A stretch of 64,000 nt of DNA from Aplectana chamaeleonis (lineage: Eukaryota; Nematoda; Chromadorea; Rhabditida; Cosmocercidae). The stretch lies in NCBI GenBank assembly GCA_029168955.1, contig JAPDOI010000213.1, forward strand, positions 1,110,001-1,174,000, read 5' to 3'. Position numbers and translations under genes: made by a program. Below, piece by piece: positions 34,501 through 43,800 of the stretch. A model generated the notes under the pieces. That model worked only from the letters and a program-made list of their open reading frames with translations, was not told where the DNA came from and ran no database searches. Each line of letters opens with the position of its first letter. Within the stretch, counting starts at the first letter, position 1.

Positions 34501-37500
34501 AAGGGCCGGCGTCGAGAGGAATCCAGGTCCAGCACGGAAGTATCCATGTGCCACCTGCGGCGAGGATGTTACCTGGCATAAAAACAAGTGTCCAGTGCTT
34601 CGGATGCCAAAGGTGGGTGCACTTCTCCTGTTCGGGCCTCAGTTCTGTGAGGCATCATGACTCATCCTTTCGTTGTGTTCTATGCTCTGCCCCCAACAAC
34701 TCTGATTCCTCAATTACCAACCGCCCCCTCTCCATTGTTCACATTAATCTCAACGGCCTTCGCAACAAGTTATCTGAACTCTCTCTATTCGCACGTTCTC
34801 ATCACCCGGATGTTATCATGGTTCAAGAAACCAAGCTCTCTCCATCTACCACTTATCCCCAACCTAACATTCCGGGCTACACCGCCTATCACATGCCAAG
34901 GACAGCTCTGGGGGCGGAGTGTCTACTTTCGTTCAATCTGCCTTACCTTCTCATATTATCCCTAATACTCCTAAGGACGGTACTCTCGAGTACATTCCTG
35001 TCCACCTCCCCCTCAAAACCCCTTTATCTCTATTTAACATATATTCCTCCTATATCATCTTGTCCCCCTCTTATAATCCTATTCCCCTCCTTAAGCAGTT
35101 GTACGACTGCTCACTCTCCCCTTCAGCTGTCTTTGCGGGTGACTTCAATGCTCACACTTTCTGTTCCGCTCTTGATTCTGACGCCAGAGGGAAGATGTCG
35201 AAAGAATGGGCTGAGGAGTGTGACCTGGTTATCCTCAATGATGACCAGCCCACTCGTCTCCCTGCCAACGGCCGACCTTCTAGCCCAGACATCTCTCTTG
35301 TGTCATCCAATCTCTCTAATGCTTGCACGTGGTCCACATCCACAACTCTCCAGTGATCACATTCCCGTCTTTGTCTATATTGATCTCTCTGACTCTCTTG
35401 CCCCTTACTCTGGTTTTCGTCATCGTACTTATCTTAATTTAGGCCTAGCAGACTGGACCCTGTTCAGAGATGTAACACTTCGCCATGCGGTCGACTACCC
35501 ATGGAATGGTGATGTTCATCAGAAAGAGCGCCATCTAACAAGTGCCATTCGCAAGGCCATGAAAGCTGCAATTCCTGAGGGTCGTGTCAAGACCTTTTTT
35601 CCAAATGTCAGCAGGGAAATACTGCAGAAGATAAGAACCAGAGATGAGAAGAGAGCCGCAGACCATCTAGACCCGGACATAGCTGTGCTGGATAACGAGA
35701 TCAAGCAGGATCTGGATAAGAACAAGAAGGAATGCTGGGAGAAGTTCACTGAAAAGCTGAATTTCAAGGCTGACGGAACTACGACGTGGAAAGTCTTGAG
35801 GAAAATTTCCGGCTTAAGTCCGCTCCTCGATGAGCTCCGCTATTGAGTTCGAGGAGAACGTCTTCAAATCAGGGAAAGCGGCTGCTTACGCACTCGGCAA
35901 GAATTTTTTCATCACACGTACCAAGCGAGGCGTGCAAAACAGCCTCACGGTTAGAGAGCTGAGCCGGTTGCCGCTCATGAACGCATCTGAGGCCTTTACT
36001 CACGCAGGTCGAGAAGGCTCTCAAAGAAATGCGGAATTGGAAGGCTGTCGGACCTGACGGTATCTCCCCAGCCATCCTGAAGAAGCTTCCCACGGAACTT
36101 CTACCGATGCTTGCAGATATCATTAACACTTCTTTCCGGACCTGCACTCTACCCCAAGCTTGAAGACAGCCAATGTGATACCGTTGCCAAAGCCAGGCAA
36201 GTCCCAAAGCACGGCAATGGGCTTTCGACCAATAAGCCTGTTATCGCCCGTCGCTAAATTAGCTGAAAAGTTGATCGTGACGGACCTGGCTGATCAAAAT
36301 GAGCGACAGCAGCATCAGCATGGGTTCAGGAAACTTCACTCCACTACTACAGCTCTATTGGAGATCGTGAGCTTTGCGGTCGATGGGTTCAACATGAGAA
36401 AGCCCCTGAGAACGGTGGCCGTCGCCCTCGACCTGAGCAAAGCGTTTGACTCTGTTAACTTGGGACTGCTGTCCGAGAAACTGCTCAAGTCGTCGCTACC
36501 ATCATGGCAGAAGCGATGGATTGCAGCGTTCACGAAAGGTCGCCGGGCTAAGGTTCTGTTCCAGAATCACGTATCCGGTAGCATTCCAATAGCAGCCGGT
36601 GTTCCGCAAGGCGGAGTGTTGTCCCCTGCCCTATTCAGCCTGTATCTTGAGGACATTCCCGAGCCTCCCAATGATGTAAGGATTGTTATGTATGCCGACG
36701 ACATCACCATCTTGTGCCAGGATCGTGACCTGCAAACAGCCGCTAACAAGATCAGCGCCTATCTCGTCGAGTTGAAGCTCTTCCTCGATAAAATGATGCT
36801 CACAGTCTCTGCCGCAAAATCCTCTGTTTCAGTGTTCACAACGAACACCAAGGAACACAGTGCCCATCCAGATGTCAAATGGGATGGTGACCTGTTGCCA
36901 GCAGCAAAATTCCCCAAGCTGCTTGGCCTTATTCTTGATCCCTCACTGAAGTTCCACAAAAACGCGGAACAGAAACAAACAGTCGTCAAGGCTAGACTTA
37001 ATATCTTGAGAGCTCTCGGAGGAACATCATGGGGAAGCAGCCGAGAGACTATATTGAGAACCTACAGAGCAATACTTCCAGCCGGCTCTGGAATATGCGG
37101 CACCAGTGTGGCAGCACCTGGTGTCTGACAGCTCCTGGAATAAGCTGCAGCGTGTACAGAATGCTGCGCTTGGTGCTACCGGTTGTGCAAGGAGCTCCCG
37201 GTGGAGCATCTTCACGCGGAGGCCTGCATATTGCCGGTCAAGGAGCATTGTGAACTCCAGGCACAGCAGATGTATATTAATGTTCTGAGGCAGCCGAATC
37301 ATCCGTCAAAGAGAATCATGAAGCCCATAAGAGAGAGGTCGATTAGGACGCCGTTCGCCGATGCTCCTCGTAAAGTTGATGTACAGAGATGGGCCGACTC
37401 CAACATGGAAAGGTTTTCGTCTTCTGCGTGAGGAGCACACGCAATTTGTTCGAGGATATCTAGCAAAGGCGGCTGTGAACCCTATCTTGGGAACGGTGCC

Positions 37501-39982
37501 GCCTCGGGTTTGCGAGTCCGAGTCTCAACTCGGCAGACGAGCCAGATGTGCTCTTGCATCGCTGCGCTGTGGTCACTCTATTCTGCTCATGTCTTACGTC
37601 AACAAGATCGACAGCAGCCGACCAGACGCATGCCCGGACTGTGGTGCTCCCGGACACGACACGGCGCACTTGTTCATGTGCCCGAAGAGACCTACCTCCT
37701 TAACAACAATGGACCTTTGGACGAATCCTGTGAAGGCCGCCCAGTTCCTCAACCTATGACAAAAACCACTTTGAGGCTGCAGAAGAAGAAGAAAAAACTC
37801 CTCGTGGAGTTGTTGACGCTCGTTTGATGAGTCTTCTTGATCTTGGTAGTCGACTCCACAGATCCACCACGCGTAGGTTGAGCATCTCGGATCCAGGAAC
37901 TAGTCGTTCCTGGACCAAGATCCAGTGACATCACAGCGCTGCTCTAAGAATCGCCACGGGCTGCTCAAAGAGCTCTCCAATAGAGCATTCAAAGATCATA
38001 TCTTGCCAGTTAAGATGCATTGTCAACTGGAGACACAGCGAATGTTTATTAATATTCTTAAGCAGCCCAATCATCCGACTAGAACATTGTTGAAATCCGT
38101 TAGAGAGAGATCAGTCAGGAGCCGTTCGCCAACGCTCCCAATAAAGTTGATGTAGAAAAGTGGATTGACTCCAAACACGAAAAGCTTCGCCTGCCGCCGA
38201 GATGTACGTTCATGCCGTGACAAAGTGGAGGAAAGAAGACCAACTCCGTAAAAACCGAAGGCAAAAACCCTCCGCGGAGAGGGTTTGTGTCATAGAAGAG
38301 GTGCTGGCTGACCGCAGCTCTCCTAAGTATTCTGCTATAAAGAACCGGAGTCGAGACGAATTCAGGACCCGCTTAGAAGACTCAACGTCCTACGTGCTCT
38401 TGTTGGAACATCCTGGAGGTGCAGCAAAGAAACTATCCTGATCACGTATAAGGCCGTTGTGCAACCCGCCTTGGAGTGTGCCGTGCAAGTCTGGCAGCAT
38501 ATCGTGTAGGACACATCTTGGTCCAAACTGCAGCGCGTCCAAACTTGTGCTCTGCAAATCGCAACAGGCTGTTCTAAAAGCTCTCCAATAGAGCACTTAC
38601 ACGCCGAAGCTCGCATCCTGCCAGTTAGAGGCCACTGCCAAGTCCAGGCTCGAAAAATGTTCATTAACATCGTGAAGGAGCCAATTCATCCGTCGCGAAG
38701 AGTACCTGGTGAGAGAGACTTATCAGAAAGTCGTTCGTCGATGCTCCCTCAAAGTAGATGTGCAGAGATGGACCGAAGCACAACAAGAACGCCTCCGTCT
38801 CTTGCGCGCAGAGCATACCCGATTTGTGAAGGAACACTTGCACAGATTCGCCATAAAATACATCCTGGGAGTAGCACCTCCAAAGGCCAGCGAGAACGAA
38901 ATGGAACTTGGTAGGCGTGCCAGATGCTCCCTTGATCGTTACGTTGTGGACACTCCCGTATGCTGATGCCGTATTTGCCTAGGATTGATAACAACAAACC
39001 TGATGAACGCCCGTAATGCGGTAGTCAAGGGCATACGACTGCGCACCAGTTCATTTGCCCGATGAGATCGACTACATTAAAGACAATGGATTTGTGGATG
39101 AACCCAATGTTAGTGGCCGAGTTTTTGGACCTATGACAGGTCCCCTCTCAGTGGCAGCAAATAAGAAGAGAAAAGCTGAGTCTCTTGCGAGGTGCATACC
39201 CATTTTGTTCGAGGAGATCTTGAAAGGGCGGCTACAAACCCTAATTTGGAAGCAAAGTCGCTTGGGGTTTGCGAATCCGAATCTCAACCCGGCAGGAAAG
39301 ACAGATGTGCTCTCGCCCCGCTGAGGTCACTCAATCTTACTCGCAACGCGCGAATAAAAAAACAGCACGTAGCAGACCCGATGCACATCTGCAGTAGTCC
39401 CGATACGACACTGCTCACTATTCAATTGTCCAAGGAGCCAACTTTAACTACTTAACTACTGACGCCTCTGGACGAGGTCAACGCTGGTCGCCCAGTTCCT
39501 GAACCTATGTACACGACTTGGCTTTAGTAGAAGCAGCAAAATTTTATTTCAAAAAATGTCAGTTCCAGATTCAAACTTCCGAAGCTGAGATGGAAGGTTG
39601 GATCTAAGAAGATGAAAAGTGAATTCTGCTGTGATAACTGGGCAATCCTAAAGATCTTCCACCGTCTCCCTAAGTCTGTACGAATATTAGATGATAGAGA
39701 ACGAAAAAATCTCACTTGCTGGACCGCTGGTTGCTTGCTTATACAGCGCGTAAAACTGGATGAGGTCAGGTCGTTCCAGTCTACCAACTACACTGGGCAG
39801 GTATGAAGAGGCGGATCGAAAAAACGCTCTCAATTCCGGATCAATCCCAGCCTTAACATGATGAGTACCACGATTGACGAAAGAGAAAAGACCAGAATTC
39901 CTATGCATACCTCTTCAGGTGTATCCATGAGATCAAATTCGTCGTCTAATATCCTCCTTTTTACAGCTGGAAAACGAGGCAT
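22587..39982 (-). CDS. acbp-5: Acyl-CoA-binding, ankyrin-repeat protein (ACBD6-like)
   Basis: Seven exons join in phase on the minus strand: 39982-39911, 39851-39716, 29286-29187, 29107-29008, 28150-28001, 23555-23438 and 22732-22587. They give 273 residues, starting MPRFPAVKRR and ending REILMPPML. Residues about 25-110 are an acyl-CoA-binding domain with the family signatures FYALYKQATSGP, RPSFFDVKGKLKYDAW and a later NLGW segment. A Ser-rich linker follows. Residues about 180-270 are ankyrin repeats (GMTALHWAIDSGCDKVVNLL, GNTPLHFAAYCHRQAAAEVL, DGQTAAEA). The order and length match animal ACBD6 (about 280 aa), a soluble protein that binds long-chain acyl-CoA and is linked to lipid acylation. 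Every junction is GT-AG. The second intron (29287-39715) and the fifth (23556-28000) hold the LINE copies. The start is divergent from the glutaredoxin gene. Confidence 0.93.
22885..22985. repeat. Degenerate ACATAACATG tandem repeat
   Basis: Units such as ACACAACACA, ACATAACAT and ACATGACAACACGACAC follow one another in the last intron of the ACBD6-like gene. Confidence 0.7.
23236..23255 (+). repeat. Poly-G tract
   Basis: A run of about 17 to 18 consecutive G residues in the last large intron of the ACBD6-like gene. A second run of 13 lies near 57602. Confidence 0.9.
23630..25039 (+). pseudogene. LINE A1 endonuclease ORF (NPGP motif, PHD finger, EN)
   Basis: Residues about 30-48 are LLRILLQMAGVERNPGP, a hydrophobic helix followed by the NPGP ending of 2A-like peptides. 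A PHD-like finger follows (YPCATCDRDV, VQCFGCQRWVHFSC, FRCIVC). The endonuclease domain shows VHINLNGLRTK, DVIMVQETKLSP, FAGDFNAHTF, SSPDISLVSS and RDHIPVFVDID; the copy has Arg before Asp-His where A3 has Ser. The frame stops at 25039 shortly before the reverse transcriptase frame opens, so endonuclease and RT are separated by a frameshift. Confidence 0.9.
25062..26609 (+). pseudogene. LINE A1 reverse transcriptase ORF, internally deleted
   Basis: RT motifs visible are GPDGLSPAFLKRLP, PLPKPGKSPSTAKGYRPISLLS, HQHGFRKLHSTTTVLLE, VALDLTKAFDTVNL and AYADDITILCL. Comparison with copy A3 shows that about 25 residues are missing between KGRRAN and AALFSLYLEDLP. The deletion is in frame and removes the VPQGGVLSP motif, so the RT cannot be functional. 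The frame ends with a TAA where A2 encodes QQERLRLLRAEHT; the 3' remainder, with the terminal CPDCG...H...C motif, is frameshifted. Confidence 0.9.
27153..27595. repeat. TIR element with ends AGGCNSNGTCCATACGT, copy 2
   Basis: This 443-bp element is the inverse-oriented relative of the one at 14604-15029. The left end is AGGCAGCGTCCATACGT and the right end the complement of AGGCTCCGTCCATACGT. It lies in intron 5 of the ACBD6-like gene. Confidence 0.82.
28190..28945. repeat. Dispersed repeat related to 50790-51580
   Basis: Shared phrases include ACCATGTGTTGACAGTTGCA, GGTATGGGACACAGCA, ACGAATCTGAGGC and AGATTCGGGTTCAG. Its interior also resembles the TIR element at 8263-9192. It lies in intron 4 of the ACBD6-like gene. 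Confidence 0.72.
29325..29480. repeat. MITE with ends GGGGACAGNGGCTCTC, copy 1
   Basis: This 156-bp element runs from GGGGACAGAGGCTCTCTTCA to the complement of GGGGACAGGGGCTCTCTACA, and almost the whole element is inverted repeat. Direct repeat TAAATAG (7 bp) flanks it (29318-29324 and 29481-29487). A second copy is at 43718-43872. It sits just upstream of exon 3 of the ACBD6-like gene. Confidence 0.85.
29586..30494 (-). mobile_element. LINE copy A2, 5'-truncated
   Basis: The tail CTTCTTCTTCTTC (AAG repeat on the minus strand) marks the 3' end. The body encodes the RT C-terminal part: KWDETQFPATRFPKLLGLVL, RALGGTSWGCNKETILTTYK, and the last segment with MQRWTEAQQERLRLLRAEH and CPDCGSQEHTTAHLF. 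Homology to copy A1 stops abruptly at 30494, a typical 5' truncation by incomplete reverse transcription. Two frame changes make it defective. It lies in intron 2 of the ACBD6-like gene, sense to it. Confidence 0.88.
31216..33066 (-). pseudogene. LINE B reverse transcriptase region
   Basis: RT motifs are AEGPDCISAVHLKHLPEQ, PTPKPGKPEDKATSHRPISL, HQHGFKKAHSTITALTSI, VAVDLTSAFDNVSTSLLS, AGVPQDGVLSPSLFSLYL and LYADDITIVC. The usual PQG is PQD here. The frame runs into a different sequence after about 31560 (shift), so the final CCHC-like region is not in the same frame. Confidence 0.9.
32855..34328 (-). pseudogene. LINE B NPGP/PHD/endonuclease region
   Basis: The N-terminus reads LLRILLLRAGIEKNPGP followed by the finger YPCRHCGLSA, IQCGGCLGWVHLKCSG. 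After a frame change near 34060 the endonuclease reads NLMELTLYIERSQPDVILLP, ETKLGVS, HGGGVSTFVKSS, VVAGDFNAHSSSW, SSPDVTFVSSSL and GSDHVPICTSL. The catalytic His and Asp motifs (GDFNAH, SDH) are intact. The frame ends at 32855 after a second shift near 32900. Confidence 0.88.
34356..37798 (+). mobile_element. LINE copy A3, near full length
   Basis: It shares its 5' start (GCCGAGATGTCGTACGTTCG), order of domains and AAGAAGAAG tail with copy A1. The N-terminus again has LLRILLQRAGVERNPGP directly before PARKYPCATCGED. The endonuclease and RT are spread over several frames. It lies in intron 2 of the ACBD6-like gene, antisense to it. Confidence 0.92.
34440..37759 (+). pseudogene. LINE A3 endonuclease-RT, multiple frameshifts
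   Basis: The reading passes between frames at about 34580, 34920, 35350, 35820, 36040, 36160, 37080 and 37410. Recognisable parts include VHINLNGLRNKLSELSLFAR, DVIMVQETKLSP, AGDFNAHTF, SSDHIPVF (endonuclease), PLPKPGKSQSTAMGFRPISL, VALDLSKAFDSVNL, IAAGVPQGGVLSPALFSLYL, MYADDITILC (RT, intact across 36160-37128) and CPDCGAPGHDTAHLFMCP at the end. This copy keeps the RT palm that A1 has lost and is the best template for comparing the family. Confidence 0.9.
37937..39515 (+). mobile_element. LINE A-family fragments (A4), rearranged
   Basis: Three pieces follow one another. 37937-38190 is RT C-terminal sequence (FKDHILPVKMHCQLETQRMF). 38196-38375 is the element 5' end (GCCGAGATGTACGTTC onward). 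At about 38376 the sequence jumps directly into RT thumb sequence (RLNVLRALVGTSW, ILITYKAVVQPALE), continuing with breaks to about 39165. A last diverged end runs to GAACCTATG at 39505. No open frame is functional. Confidence 0.85.
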
Positions 39983-40861
39983 CTTTTTCGTCACACAATT
40001 GGGTGATGGTCGTAATGTGTCCAAACCGCGAAAAGGGCGGGGGAGGAGCGAAGAGTCGTGATTGGCGAGAGCCGGTGTAACCTCCAGTCACGTCCCTTCA
40101 CTACCCCTCCCTTCTCGCAGTTTGGAAGCATTACGACGACCACCAACACAAGCCGTACTCACCTTGTGAACGCTCACCACTAGCCCACTGCTGGTAGTAT
40201 TGTACGAATAATGCAGCAAACATTAAATTCAGGAAAAATCGGCAGCGAACCTCAGAACGCTGACGCTGCTATCCTGAAAAGTGCAAAAATTAAATTTTTC
40301 CTAGATCCCGGAATGACGATGGTTCATGTATTTCAAAGAAGTTGATACACGAAAAATGTTCCACAAACCAAATGACCCGCCTGCTCGAAGTTTAGGTGAG
40401 AAAATTTTGGTACTAGAGTTCAAGAAACTTTTCCAATTTCAAGATGAACCTATAAGTTGTTTTAGAACACTGGTTATTTCTAGAGCCTACTGGTCATTGC
40501 CCCGAAATTTCCACACAAGGAATTGTTGGAAGATAAATTATTCTCAATCCAATTTTTATTTTTATTGCAGAATTATTGATCTTCACACGTACTGTTTTTA
40601 GTCTTTTAAAAATTATACAGGGTTAGCCCACAACTCAACATCACCAATGCCTGTTTCGCTTAAAACGCAGAAAAACATCACATAAACATACTCAGAAAAT
40701 GAAATGCGGAAAATTAGAGAGATTTCAATTCAAAGCGGGAAATACGCGGAAATGGCCAATCGCGCTCCAATTCGAGTACGCAACCGCAGCGCAACGGAGG
40801 AAAAAATCGGCGATCTGCAAAAAAATTGTCTTTTTTTCATTGTCGAATATTTTTCCACAAA
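39983..40861. promoter_or_regulatory. Divergent intergenic region (ACBD6-like / glutaredoxin)
   Basis: Only 879 bp separate the minus-strand start at 39982 and the plus-strand start at 40862, so both promoters must lie here or overlap the first exons. A GC-rich patch with an imperfect palindrome (GGGGGAGGAGCGAAGAG against CTCCCTTCTCGC, 40035-40130) lies close to the ACBD6-like start. No TATA box or spliced-leader acceptor was evident. The region is inferred to be regulatory from position only. Confidence 0.4.
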
Positions 40862-43800
40862 ATGGGTTCCGTGGAGTCGAAAGTCGATGTGGATACAGTT
40901 CGCAAAGAGGTTCGTTCACAGGTTTAGATTAAAATTTTGGCTTAGCCATGGTTTCTGAAGTAATCTGCCCGTTTTGTAGATCTCATCAGCGCCTCTCGTG
41001 ATCTACACCAAGGATGGTTGCTCGTTTTGTTCGAAAGCCAAGGAACTACTTCGAGACGAAAAGATAGAGTGGGCTAATATTTTAATAGATTATTTCTGAA
41101 TGATTCCGCTTCCCCCACTCAATTTTTATTCCACTATCTCAGAACCTGGTACCGGGCGACCAATCGCTGCTCGTCCTGGTGCTATGTGGGAAGGGGGGGG
41201 GAGGCACTGTTGTATCGCACTTGGCCACGCCCATTTTTCCGTGCCGCAATGACTCTCCTGATTTTGGCAGGGGAGGGAAACCCTGGGTAGATGCTCAATT
41301 TTAGTGCGGCACAGTAAAATGGGCGTGGCCAGGTCCCTCGCCCCATAGTTACTCCCCCTTCCCATATAACGTCGACATGGATCCGGAAGAGACTTCGCGT
41401 TCACTGTTGAAGGTTGGCACAAACTCGGTGCCATATGCTGTAACAGAGGTGCACCGAGTTTGTAGCACCCTCATCCTGGTTGCCCGAAATGGTGAATTGG
41501 GTCGCGAGAAAATTTGTGCATTGCAGATTAGTCGTCCGTAACGTACATTCACACGCAAATTCGCTGCACCGGGAAGGCAACATTCGTCATCCGAGTGGCT
41601 GATAACAATCGAGGGGTTAGCAGGTCGCCCGGAAAGATTGGCGGGTCGCCCGGAACGGGATCTGGCCCCGATTTTGAGTGTCCGGTTGGCCCGAAATGCA
41701 GTTTTTTGCACCGGGAAGGCCGGAACGAAGTTCTGAGATGGTCTTTTGAAAAAATGTCACGAAGGTGTCCTGAAATTCCTCAAAGTGACCGAAAATTACT
41801 TATTCAGACTCATTTTCTTTTCGAAGCTTCGCGAACCTTAAGCTTCTGATTAAAGGCGTCGCCATAGTGGAAAGTCTGCGAGCGAGCGAGCGAATGGGGG
41901 CGTGGCTTTGAAAACTTTGCGGCGGAGTCGCAGGCATCCCCGCAGAGTGTGATTTCGATTAGAGCGCGGATGCAATTTAGAGACTTTCGTTTCATTACTT
42001 TGGTGAGATTTTATTCGGAATCTGTTGTTTCCACTATTTGTGTGTTGGCTTTTCTATTTTTCTATTCCATGGGCGTAACCGGGTGTGACACAAACCATCT
42101 TCGTTGGGCATATCTGTTCATTTTAACCTAATGACAGCAAAAATTAAATTATTACGTACAACTGATGGTGTTTGCATCATTCACGGCTGAACACTAGTGT
42201 TCTTGTATAAAAACAGATGCAGGAAATGAGGAATAGTCGGAAAACTGCAAGCAAAATAAACAAAATAGCTCTCAAAACTTTGAATGATGGTGCTGGCAGA
42301 GTTGAAATGTTGAATACTATGAGGATTGATTAGTATCGTGAATTGATCGCGAAGATTAGTGAGGAAACTGCAAATCGCTAGTAACTCGCAAAATCACTTG
42401 AAAACCACAATAGTCTCGCGCATTTCGCAGCGAGCTTCGCCGCGAATTTGCGATTTCCGCGACGGGCAAGACACTGCGCACCCCCCTCCGTCGCAGCCTA
42501 TGCGGTGCGGTCGCGTGCGCGGTCAAACTGCGTAGTGCTCCCCACCCTTCATCATTTCTCGCTCGCTCGCAGTTTTTCCACCATGCCGAGGCTTTAAGGC
42601 GACCCTGACCCCTCCATTCCCAGGACTTCTTTATGGCCTTGCCAGTGCGAAAAACTGCATTTCAAGCGACCCGAACATTCAAAAATTAGTGCCAGATCCT
42701 GTTCCGGGCGACCCGCTAATCCCTCGATCGTTACAAGCCACCCGGATGACGAAAGTTGCTTTCCCGACGCAGCGAATTCGCACGTGAATGTACTATAACG
42801 GACGGTTAATGTATAATATACAATTTTTCGCGCGACCCGATTCATTATTTCGAGCGACCCAGATAAGCAGCAATTGGTCGCCCGGTATTGGGAAAGAGGC
42901 GAGGTCACAGGTTTTGAGTTGGTGACTGAATTTATTTGAAAAATTTCCGAAACTGTAACAATCACAGAATCTGGGACGGCGCTTTCCGGTTACCCAATAC
43001 CGGGCGACCAATCGCTGCTCGTCCGGGTGGCCCGAAATGGTGAACCGGGTCGCCCGAAAAGTTGTACATTGTACATTTATCGTCCGTTATTTTACACTCA
43101 CGCGCAAAATCGCTGCACCGGAAAGACAATTTTCGCCATCCGGGTGGCTGGTAACGATCGACGGGTTAGAGGGTCGCCCGGAATGGGATATGTCCCCGAT
43201 TTTTGAGTTTCTGGGTCGCCGGAAATGCAGTTTTCGCACCGGGAAGGCCGGAACGAAGTTCTTAGTGTTTCTACGAGAACGGAAAAATAATTTCTTCTTT
43301 CTTTCTTTTTGACTGTGTATAGATTCTAAGCGAGAATTTTTAGAACAAAGTAGACGAATTGAACTCAGTTGAAGTACGAGTTGCGATTTTAAGGTGCGAA
43401 ATTGATTAAGTGAAGAGCTATCCAAACTCGAATAAGCCTGAATGAACAATTTTTCCCAATTTCTACGGCAAAAAAATAGACAGAATCGAACCCTATTCCT
43501 CATGACCACCTGGCTTGATAATTTATAGATCTTTGTCGAGTATTTTTTCCCTAATGTATCGTCGATCACTGGATGGTTGGTAGCCGCGGCGCAGCGATCT
43601 AACGTGATATCACTTGATCGATGTTCGTCACTATCATTACCTCCTCGCGTGCGTGCCACATGTGTTCGTCGCAGCTACCTCTCAACCAGTGATCGACCAT
43701 AGACGCAAGTCAGACAGGGAACAGGGGCTCTCTACACACCGACGGAAGAGTTGTTCCGCCTTTCGCGGCTCTTATTCCACTCGGGACCAATTCGCTTGCG

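Noticed and set aside
34146..34547. 133-residue minus-strand frame bridging LINE B and LINE A3
   Set aside because: It is the antisense of A3 joined to the 5' end of B in a non-native frame.
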